This document shows, in pieces, positions 38,001 through 47,405 of a stretch of 64,000 bases of DNA (position 1 is the first letter of the stretch; each line of letters begins with the position of its first letter). Origin of the DNA: Hsuehochloa calcarea (taxonomy: Eukaryota; Streptophyta; Magnoliopsida; Poales; Poaceae). Below the pieces are notes generated by a model, which did not search any database, had not been told where the DNA came from, and saw only the letters and a program-made list of their open reading frames with translations. The position numbers were made by a program, and so were the translations under genes. Location of the stretch: contig CM070596.1 of NCBI GenBank assembly GCA_036346395.1, forward strand, positions 6,493,913 to 6,557,912, written 5' to 3'.

Positions 38001-38612
38001 GAAATTTTCTAATATCTGTATTTACAAATACTGCTTTACGCAAATAAAAGAACCCGAGCCAACCTTGTTACACCTTGCATGTATATTATTGCATCTGCAT
38101 TGTGTGGACTCATGAGCACGGTAGTTGTGCTCATCCTCGCTCTTTCCCAACTCCTCGAGTAGGAAGACACAAGACTACGACTACTACGAGGACCCGAAGT
38201 CCAAGACCAGTGAATCGTTGAAGCGTAGTTTAGTCCTTAGTTGTTCTAGTCTCACCCCAGTCTAGCTGACTCCGTCGGTTCTTGTGTACCTCCTATATTG
38301 TCCGAGGGTTTTCGGATAATATCGGGTGTACACGGGTTCCCCAGTCACTTGCCTGCGGTAAGATGTGCCCTCACCCTTTTGCTTCCGTTGTCGCTTCCGC
38401 TATCTTTTGTAATGTACTCATTTGGCCTGTTTGGCCCTTATTGTAAAAACTGACCAAGCGGTCTATGTAAACTTCGATGTGTAAATTAATGAATGAAATG
38501 ATGTTCGCCATGTATGGTTTGATTCAACAATGTACACGTGGAGTGCTATCTCGATCGAGGAATAGCGAGAGATTTCACAGAGGATTTGGATTTACAAAAT
38601 CCGGGTCCGACA
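35076..38612 (+). repeat. 3' LTR of the giant-LTR gypsy element
   Basis: It matches 29291-32843 from end to end and is followed by the TSD CGTTC. The AT-rich parts are near identical; differences are mostly small indels in GC/CG-rich segments. A TATA box is at 35758-35764. Confidence 0.9.
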
Positions 38613-38617
38613 CGTTC

Positions 38618-40020
38618 CCTAGCCTGGACTTTGTCTTGTAGCCTCGCCTCAAGTTAAGAAACCCTGTTAGTTGACGGTCACAATCGTCTTGGAGGGTGTA
38701 CATCATCCGTTGATCCAGTACTCGTTGATCGGACCTCCGAGAGGGTTGTCGGTGTGCTAATGTAGCCGACACCCATCAAGAAATGATTATGTTTCTTCCC
38801 CTTGCTAATGTAGCCGACACCCATCAAGAAACGATCATGTTTCTTCCCCTTTCTAGCCTTGTACACAACAGTCGCGTCCAGTGCTGAATTCATCCACCAT
38901 CGGCTCTGTGAATACACTCATATTCTTCCCTGGGTATTCAGGACCATAGATTATCAAGGAAAGGAATATGTTCTACTTCTGCATGCAAACGTTGGGTGGG
39001 AGGTTAAGGCGAATGACAAACACAGGCCAACAACTATATGACACAACCTCCATACCAAATAGGTTAAACCCATCAGTTGCAATTTGCAATTCAAACGTTC
39101 CAAACCTCTGCGGCGAATTCTACATAGTCTCGGTCAAATTGCTTCCATGCTTCACCATCGGATGGGTGGACCATCTTATCATCATGGTACCGACAACCAT
39201 ACTTGTGACATATCATTTGTTTGGCAGAAACCTCAAACATGTATAACGGTTGGATTCGTGGTCAAATGGTAGATAGCGAAGTATTTTTATGCCAATAGGA
39301 AGCTGTCTCTTCTGACCATCACCGGAGTCAACCTCAACATACCTAGACTCACCACACTTTTCACAGTGATCTTTGCCCACATTCTCATTCCTAAATAACA
39401 TGCAATGATTTGGACAAGCATCTATCTTCTCATATGGCATACTTAGTGCGCTTATCAATTTCTTAGCATCATACAAGTTAGGGAGCAGTTTGTGACCATC
39501 TAGGATAAGGGTGCAAAACACGTTTAAGAATGCATCAAAGCAAGCAATGCTTATGCTGAACTGGGACTTGACAACAAGTAGGCATGTGATAGCATCTAGT
39601 TGGGACACCTGTGTTTGCCCATGAAGCGGTTAACTCGCTGTGGACAACATATCAGAAAGCCCTTATTGCAGGCTCTGGTTCTTCATCTACAGGTAGCACA
39701 AATGCATCATGAACATCCTCTATCATGTCTTCTATCCTACTCTCATTGTGGTTGCCATCGTCTGTGCGTTGCACGTCAGATCTACAACTCTGTGACTCGC
39801 CATGGTAGATCCACACGGTATAATGTGGCCTAAATCCATATTTGCACAAGTGTGCGATCATTATTGCCCTTATTTGTGGTCGTGTGTTCAAGCAATGACA
39901 ACAAGGGCACAACACACCACCTCATTATGTACTCCTAGCAAATGCTCGATCCACAAAAACGGTGGTCTTTTCCATCCATTATTGGCTATATTCACCCATC
40001 TTTCTACGCCCAGTATACAT
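38618..40020 (-). pseudogene. TNP2-type transposase fragment of the second CACTA family
   Basis: Read right to left from the start at 40020 (MYTGRRKMGEYSQ), it shows a transposase-associated domain ending in CPCCHCLNTR and LCKYGFRPHYTVWIYHGE (39915-39652). Transposase_21 sequence follows: PNHCMLFRNENVGKDHCEKC, RQLPIGIKILRYLPF and, near 38960-38880, YGPEYPGKNMSVFTEPMVDE. At 38757-38852 a 48-bp segment is tandemly duplicated. The fragment ends at the gypsy insertion at 38613, and its continuation is not found on the other side. It lacks the C-terminal half and has several stops. Confidence 0.8.
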
Positions 40021-40298
40021 TCAACTACGATCCTCAACCATCCTAGTGTGCAAAAAAGACACAAAAATTAATAAATTAACTTGAAAAGATTTGTAGTACC
40101 CTAATTTAATAAATTAACAAAATACTGCTTCACTAAGCAACATCTTTCAAAGAGTACAATTGACATGGGACAACAACTAGTATTCAAAGAGTATAATTGA
40201 CAGGACAGCACAGAACAACAGAAAAGTTAAAACCAAGTTATATCACATTATGCAAAAAGTACATTTCTTCTCGTGAGACATACATTCTCAACAATTAC

Positions 40299-43119
40299 CT
40301 TAGATGACGGCAGCGATCACAAGCCCAAGGAAATTAAATATTTCACCATAGCCATAAAGAAATAAGTTCGATAAACATGAGATGAAGATCATAGTATTTT
40401 TTTATTAAATAGCTTTTAGAGAAATAATAGTAGCACATAGTGCCATTGCAAAATATCCAGAAAAATAATACATACGGATATGGTCATACCTGAAGATATA
40501 TACTGGTATCAAACTGGCTTTTCATAGCCTTTTCATTTTAAACTGAAGACGATGCAGGAACTGTTGCGTGATTACCAACCCACAAAGTTAGTATGGAATG
40601 TCATATGTCACCTTTAATTCTGCTCTTTACAATTTAGTTTTGATTACACAATCACATGAAAAGAAAAGCGCCAAAATGTCTTCATGTGAAGCACTTGAAT
40701 GTATATATTTTATTCTTGAGTGCTTACAGCCTATTATTTTACTCCATGGGAGTTTACCACAAGTTCTGAATCCTTCCAATCATGGTACATATGGAAGTTC
40801 TTGTGAAATGCAAATTGAACCATAATATCAATTTATATGATTGAAAATAAACATTGGTTGAAAGCACAGCATAGCAGGACCCAAGCAATGTATTAATGAG
40901 ACGAATGTTTGCAACGTTTATAATTAGCTACAGCTAAGGGGCAGTGCAGATACAGCACTGTACCACAGTCAATGGATTGCCAGAATGCCATGCTTGTGTT
41001 GTCTATATATACAAGAAAAGAGCATACAAAGGAAGTGTCGATACATAACAGTTAAACTTGTGGATATCATGGGAATATGCTCCAGATCTTAGGATGATGT
41101 GACAATTGGCAATGGTATTTACGGTTTATCGTTTCACGAGTTTTCGACAAAGCTACAGGCATTCTGGACAGGGGCGGTCCGACCGGTCCTAGCACGGCGG
41201 TCCGACCGGTCCCAAATCGGTCGGACCGCCATGTGCGTGGTCGGACCGGTTGTGACCTAAAAGTGGTCAAAGCGAGTGGGCCAAAAATAGATGTTGTAGG
41301 CAAGTGAGGGATCCCAATGCACTTGGTCTCATAATTTTGGAGTCTCCAGAAGAAGTTCTATTCGTTTTAATTTCCGAAGGTTTGAATTTGAGCATGAATT
41401 TGGCTAAGTCCTTAGGGCGGTCCGACCGCTCACATGGAGCGACCGTCGGTCCGTCCGGCTCATGGAGCGGTGACTTGAACGTCCGCCAACCGTGGCAATA
41501 TTGTTTTGTTAGGTCAAAGTCATTGGTTTCATGGCATATGTTTTGCATGATGCATGTTTTGACTAACATGGGTCAAGTTGTGAAGAACTTGTTCCCGATC
41601 GTGTTTGCTTGTCTATGGTTGTGCGGTTGCTTGGTAGTCAACGACGGTCAGCGGCGAGGAGGATCGGGACTAGACTTGGAGAGTTGAGGTCGAGCGATCG
41701 ACGATGCGGGTGAGTCAATGACTCAAGCGTGACACAAGATGGACAAGGGTGACCTATTGGCAAATCCATGGCGCATGGTGAAGCGGTTTAGGTCAAAAGT
41801 TAAAGACGGCGCTTTGCGAAGCGTGCGTGTGTGACCCATTTGTTAGTGGGCCTTAACGGGAGCCCAATTAAGTCAAACCCTAGAGAGTTCTAGGCCTCCA
41901 CTATAAATAGGAGGAGGTGGGGGCTGCACCTTTCTCTCTCGCTGTTTTTCACCTCTTTTGTTGCTTTCAAACCATAATTGGCTTAGGGGGAGTTGAGGTA
42001 GAGGCTAGGGCTTTTCATGGTTTGAGGAGAATTTCGTGATCTTGGATTAACCACTGATCCATGATAGTGTGGGTGTAATTCAGCAACGATCACGTTCTTA
42101 ATCTATGCAAGGTTTGCTTGAGATAAGTCTCTTTTCGTTCTTGCTTTCAATTTCGTGATTTTAGGGCTTTCTTTGATCCGCGAGTTTGTGATTGATTCTT
42201 TCACGTGAATTAGCTTGATGTGATATGTGTGAATCTATCTAGCATCATCTTGATCATCAATCTCTCACGAACAAGCATTAGGATCAAGTTTTCGTTCTTG
42301 CCCGGTTTTAGACCTTATGTTAATCAATTGGCAATTGTTCAGGATCTATCCAAGAATTATCATAATATTCGATTGGAATAGGTCCTCAATAGCATAGAGA
42401 AGGTGTGTGCAAAGTTTCGTAAAGTTTGGAGTTGAGAATCAAAAGTTTGACCTAATTGCAACCGTCATCGGTGATTCTCTGCTTGGATCGGTTCTGGAGT
42501 CGGCCGGTCAAACCGCCCGTCATCACCGGTCAGACCGATTTTGGAGCGGTCCGACCGCCAGTACAACAGCGGTCAGACCGCCCGACAATCTGTCCAACCG
42601 GCTGGGTCCAGAGGTCAGACCGCTCTTGCTTTGAGATTTTGCAATCTTAGTTGTTTTTTTTTCTTATTTTGCTTAGGGGATTTAATTGGATTCAATACTA
42701 GTCTTCCGCTGTACTGGTATATTGATCTTCATAGCTTCCTAATAGCTATTGGAGTGAAATTGTGTTGAATTCATTATTTGAGAAAAAGTGAGCGTGCTCC
42801 TATTCACCCCCCCTCTAGTCGCCTTTTCGGTCCAACAAAACTAGCTCCCCAAATTTCACAGGAGATATGTTATACTCTAATCCGACATGTTAAATAGAGC
42901 AGCACACTGTACACCACTCGGGTACAAAGGATGTAAGGAAGAGTATGAGATAAACAAACTAACAAATGAACCAAAAAGTCAAAAATCAAAACTTACATAA
43001 CATAGTGTATATGGGTAGGCTCCAGCTGCAACAAGAAGACCAAGTGCACTAGAACCTTCAGGCAGTGATTTTAGCTGATTAACAGATATTCCAATTAACA
43101 AGAGAGCAAGGGCTTCCCA
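40299..43119 (-). pseudogene. Nucleotide-sugar (CMP-sialate/UDP-galactose type) transporter gene fragment, three exons
   Basis: Three consecutive exons of a Golgi nucleotide-sugar transporter are readable on the minus strand. Exon 1 (43119-42997, 41 codons) reads WEALALLLIGISVNQL, KSLPEGSSALG and AAGAYPYTL, between an AG acceptor and a GTAAGT donor. Exon 2 (40560-40490) reads NEKAMKSQFDTSIYLQ, with an AG acceptor and GTATGA donor; a stop codon replaces Tyr in the family's VYNEK. Exon 3 (40368-40299) reads NLFLYGYGEIFNFLGLVI, with a GTAATT donor but a lost AG acceptor, and ends in a stop where the family has Gln. A solo LTR (41059-42837) sits between exons 1 and 2. The N-terminal membrane segments and the C-terminus are absent, so it is a captured or decayed fragment. 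The product family is the plant CMP-sialic acid transporter-like group. Confidence 0.85.
41059..42837 (+). mobile_element. Solo LTR, SIRE-like copia type, 1.78 kb
   Basis: It runs from TGTGGATATCATGG to TTTTCGGTCCAACA, with the target duplication AAACT at 41054-41058 and 42838-42842. A TATA box, TATAAATA, is at 41902-41909. Clusters of the palindrome CGGTCCGACCG occur at 41170-41260, 41410-41465 and 42490-42625. It is homologous to the minus-strand LTR at 55628-57549 and shares its last 30 bp with the copia LTRs at 8444 and 17820. There is no internal sequence. Confidence 0.92.
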
Positions 43120-43286
43120 CTGTCAACAAACAATAGCATGATGTCAATTACACAAGTTCATGGCATCCCTAAAAATATAGCATTATATTGAGAGATTAGT
43201 CCACAGAAATGAAGAAATATAACTGGCCAATTATCTTTGAATTGCACTTACTTTTGGACCACCTGTACTTTTAAACATTACATAGA

Positions 43287-43678
43287 CTATGATGAACTTT
43301 TTTTATTAATTAACTCTTTTTTTAATTTTATTTTAAAGTTAACCCCCGCGAACTTTATTTTCAATTCGACGACATTTTGGTCACGCCACTACCTGTGGCG
43401 TGACAAAACAACATTATCATGCCATAGGATAAGTCCACTAAAATAACACTTTTTGTCACGCCACTGGTGGCGGCGTGATCAAACAACACTGTCACGCCAC
43501 GGGTGTGGCGTGACAAGAATTTGGTCAGATACGGGCTGGCGTGACAGTGTTGTTTTATCACACCACGGGTGGTGGCGTGACCAAAGAGGTCAGAATTGGA
43601 AATAAAAGTTTACGGGGATTAACTTTAAAATAAAATTAAAAAGGATTAATTAATATAAAAAAAATTTCGAGTATGATA
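43287..43678. mobile_element. MITE-like inverted-repeat element with internal GTCACGCCAC motifs
   Basis: The ends are inverted copies: TATGATGAAC and TTAATTTTATTTTAAAGTTA at the left pair with GTATGATA and TAACTTTAAAATAAAATTAA at the right. Inside are several copies of GTCACGCCAC and GTGGCGTGAC, which themselves form small palindromes. The element is about 390 bp and non-coding. The target duplication is not certain. Confidence 0.65.
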
Positions 43679-44689
43679 GAGCATACCTAGTGCGGTTCTA
43701 ACAAAGATCAAAAAATTTCAAAATTCAAGAAAGCAAGCATGGACACACACATCTATCCATTCCTAAAACTAGAAATGGGGTAATTTCACAGGTTCAGAAT
43801 AATCTAACATCTAACATAATCTATAAAGGCCTTAATTTTTCAATAAAAACCCCATTTGTGCTAAATAAAGTACTTTATGAGTTTACTGAACCATATGCAA
43901 TACAAAAGCTACCATACTTGTACTAATACTAGAGTACATAAAAACAAAGTTCATCCATGTGTACTGGGTACGTGTTTAGCATAACAAATTTATTCACATT
44001 GAACCCAAAACAAGAGTGACAAGGGATAAATAATGGGTTTATTTCACTGTTTATGCTTAGCAAAACTAAATAACAACGAATTCGTACGGTTAGCCTCAGT
44101 TTCGACTTACAGTTGAAACCAAGGACAAATATGTTTAAGCTTTCTACGCTTTTAATTCTAAGGCTCCTTTTGTAGTAGAAATCTAAAAGACCGAAATGAG
44201 CTGAAGCTAGTGGTCAAAGTCAGGTAAGGGGCCCTTCTGAGGTTCAGTCAAGGGGTAAAAATAGACATATGATAAGCCCAAGTTTAGCATACTTCTGCAA
44301 CCATTTGTTCAATTCAAGATCACACCTTAGCACCAGCATAAATCTCTGTCTACCACCCAAAAGAAGAGAGACGGTAGACTCCGGATCAAACAAGACGGTA
44401 GGCGCGAGCATTGTAACAGAAGTTTAACTTGATTTCAAAACACATATGGACAAAACAACCGGTGGCGATGGATATGCAGCAGTGGAGGAGGGGGCGGCGG
44501 GGCGCCGGGATCGACGAGCGGGAGGAGGAGGAGGAGGGGAGGCTGCGCCGGTGGTGGTGGATCTGCACGCAACAGTGGAGGATTAGGAGGCTACTGTGGA
44601 GGATGGGGAGAAGGATTGGGGATCGAGAGTAGGGTTAGCACTCGCGCCGCGAAAAAAAGGGCGCGACAGTGAAAAAATTGGTGATATTT
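43679..44689. other. Unassigned; GC-rich 5'-leader-like stretch at 44390-44650
   Basis: Most is AT-rich with no coding signal. The minus strand at 44650-44440 resembles a plant gene leader (AACCCTACTCTCGATCC, then CTCC repeats) and could be a captured first exon or the CACTA element's own leader. The ORF at 44386-44568 has no recognisable domain. Confidence 0.35.
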
Positions 44690-44937
44690 CTCTCCTAAGT
44701 GTAATAAAGGCTATGGCACTCAGAAATATATTTCAATCCGTTCACACTCGTTGATATCCCGTTTCCATATGCATAACGGTTGGCTCCCATCTGCTTCTAC
44801 CGAGTGTAATATAAAACACTCGGTAAAACACCGTCTCTCGAGTGATAAATTTACGTCCCGAGTGTCCTATTAAACACTCGGGAGTTTTTCGAGTGTTTCC
44901 TACAAGACACTCGGGAAAAACGCGGTTTCTAGTAGTG
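44690..44937. repeat. Right terminus of the second-family CACTA element
   Basis: An array of ACACTCGGGA-type repeats ends in TTTCTAGTAGTG at 44937, the complement of CACTACTAGAAA, a standard CACTA terminal inverted repeat. It faces left, so the element body lies at lower coordinates, consistent with the TNP2 fragment at 38618-40020 and the repeat block at 21717-22010. Confidence 0.85.
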
Positions 44938-47088
44938 TCTCACGGCCAAAATAACCTTGTTTTGTCTTTACCATGGATGCAGAACGAGAATACAGCACTC
45001 CCATATCAAAGTCAACTAATCTATTCTAAGACAAGTAGAAAATCCAATGACGTTTACAGTAAATTTCAGTCCATTTATATATATGTTGATTAAGCGGTTG
45101 TGGTTCCATGGAAGACTGTAATGAGAATCTGAGCTATCCATGCAAACTAACAGAAATATTCGGGTAGTTTTGAAGAATCTTAGCCCTGGCTTAATTAGCA
45201 AGAGCCAATTGAAAGGAACAAGAATAATATATGTCAAACTTACATTACTGCAGATACATGATAAATATAAATGGAATTCGGCTTCTACTTTATCGATGAA
45301 CAAGAATAATATATGTCAAACTTTTATATTGCCAGATCAAGTAATCGTAATCTCCAATTCGATTTGTTCTCAAGCTCATTCTCATGGTTCCCCTTCTTCC
45401 CGAGTCAGCCCGAAATCCCCATTGCCTCCTCCTCCTCCTCCACCAGTCACACCACCCGCTCTGCGAGCCGACTCACCCTCCCCACCCGTCGTTGTTCCTG
45501 CCTTTGGCCACTCATTGTCGCTCATGTTTTGGTATGGCGATCTGGTGCACATGCTCGCCGTGACACTTTTGGAGCTGTTGTCCGAGGCCCTCGAGGATTG
45601 CCCCTGATCACCTGAGAGATGGGCTCCGCATCGAGCCTCGTCGTCGCATGCGACCATGCTCGCGGACTCACCTCACCCCCCGCACCAACAAGAACTGCGA
45701 CCCTGCTTTCCCCACGCTGCTTCTATAGGACGCCATAGGTGGCCCCTCCAGGTGTCGCATCATGGCATCGGCGGCGTTCTTTAATTTATGCGTTCCTTCT
45801 GAATTCTAATAGAGGCTACTAATTGTGCTTGCGATAATCGCAACTGTATTATAGCTTTTCTACCTTTTCCATTTTCCCTTTCACAATCATTTCTTCTGTT
45901 TTGTTACCTTTGATGGAATATTAACAATAGAATCAGCATGACATAGGACATATAAATGATTATGTGAAAATTTTCTGAGACGGAGGTGCTTCGCTCTGCT
46001 GAATTATAATTGAACACCCTTTTAAGTGTGTTCAGTGTTCAGCTTGTAAAAACAATTGTAATCCTCATTCATTCTGGATTTTTTAAAAAAAAACCGTTAA
46101 CTTTGGTATATATTAGGACAAGAATAGGTACTACTAGCAAATTAATTAGAACAATATGTTGCCGAACATGCAGGATGCGGTTTGTCTCAAACAAGGAAGA
46201 TGACTATCTGCGGCAGAGAGGCGATGTTGTGGGAGATGGGCATGAGGATGCTTTGATGAACAAGTGCAACATGGCTGCAACAATCACCTAGGCCGCAACA
46301 ACCCAGCGGTTGCAAACAGGAAATGGCCGGTGTCTCATCTAGGAGATTCAGTGAAAATTACATCAGCCACAACCCAACTCGGCTGTGTCTTTTGCCACGG
46401 TGGTACTGTCATGTTGTTATCATCACCGAGTTGGCCTGCTAATGATCTTTAGTGACTCTATAAACGTGTTCAGTGACCTAAACATGCATTTTAGAAGTTT
46501 GGTGACCTATTTGAACCAACACAACAAGTTCTGTGATTAACAGTGCAATTTACTCTTTACGTAAATTTCACAAGAAATTGATTAAATCCTTGAAATTTCC
46601 TCTTATTTTCCTCCATTCCAAACAAGATCTAAAACATGCATATCTGCCTTGCATGCATCTCCGATCAGACTCCTCCGGTCATGAGACCAATAATATTATG
46701 AAAATTATCTTCGAGATAAATCTATACATATAATTTTCATGTACTCAATCTGAATATTTTAAAAGGTAACAATAGTTAAACTGCCGAAACTTTTACTGTA
46801 TGTATCAAAAACTATATGTATTTGCAACGGGACGGATTACTGCGAGCTTATAGATTCGATATCAGATTAAAGTTATGTAAAAAAGCAAGCTGTCGCATAA
46901 TTAAATAATATACTTTTAGTAAAGTTAGTTTTTAACCTTTAGCCCAGATTAATTAATTAAGCTAAAAAAATCATATCCGCTAGACATAAGTTAGCTTACA
47001 TTACAAGCACACATTCGGAAATGCATGCTCCTAGATAGGGAGATGTACGCTTTCCTTAGTTATTTCGGTGATTCTCCTTTACTAATGT
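44938..47088. other. Unassigned intergenic sequence
   Basis: A 25-bp direct repeat (AACAAGAATAATATATGTCA and its next five bases) occurs at 45217 and 45299. A proline-rich open stretch lies near 45410-45470 and another open stretch near 46170-46290; neither matches a family I know. The sequence from about 46500 to 47040 is AT-rich. No gene can be supported. Confidence 0.4.
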
Positions 47089-47405
47089 TGTAGGGGTGGT
47101 CCACCGCTCCCAACTCCACGGTGAAGAGCCAAACAAGACATCAGTGAACCAGCCCACCGCCTCAGCCCTCCCTAGAACTAGAAGGGGTCCCCCAGCCCGA
47201 GGGGGTCTTTGGGCGAAGGACGAGAGGAAGGCTTGGGCTATAGCCATGGATTAAGGATGGGCATTCATCGTGCGCTCAAGCTACATGCGAATTAGGAAAA
47301 GACCATGAGGCTCCTATCACCGTAGGGCCTTTATAAGGGCAATGTTGTAATCTCCCACCTCCGAGCTTGTAAGGATATAGATAGCCCCTCTTGTGTATCA
47401 AGTAG

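Larger units (their letters stand above)
29291..38612 (+). mobile_element. Non-autonomous Ty3-gypsy element with 3.5-kb LTRs, 9.3 kb
   Basis: The element starts TGTAACACCCCG and ends GTCCGACA. It has the target duplication CGTTC at 29286-29290 and 38613-38617. The two LTRs take up 7.1 kb of 9.3 kb. The 2.2-kb internal region has only gag remnants and no reverse transcriptase, integrase or RNase H, so it depends on an autonomous relative. The layout is that of a large retrotransposon derivative. Rice RIRE3/RIRE8-related non-autonomous families (Spip, Squiq) have this form, but I cannot assign the family without a search. Confidence 0.9.

Noticed and set aside
38859..39272. Plus-strand ORFs over the TNP2 fragment
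   Set aside because: They are antisense shadows of the minus-strand transposase.
45140..45607. 155-codon plus-strand ORF with a proline run
   Set aside because: No recognisable domain, and another ORF of similar quality overlaps it in a different frame; left as unassigned.
47056..47247. 63-codon minus-strand ORF
   Set aside because: It lies across the start of the Tat-like LTR on the wrong strand.
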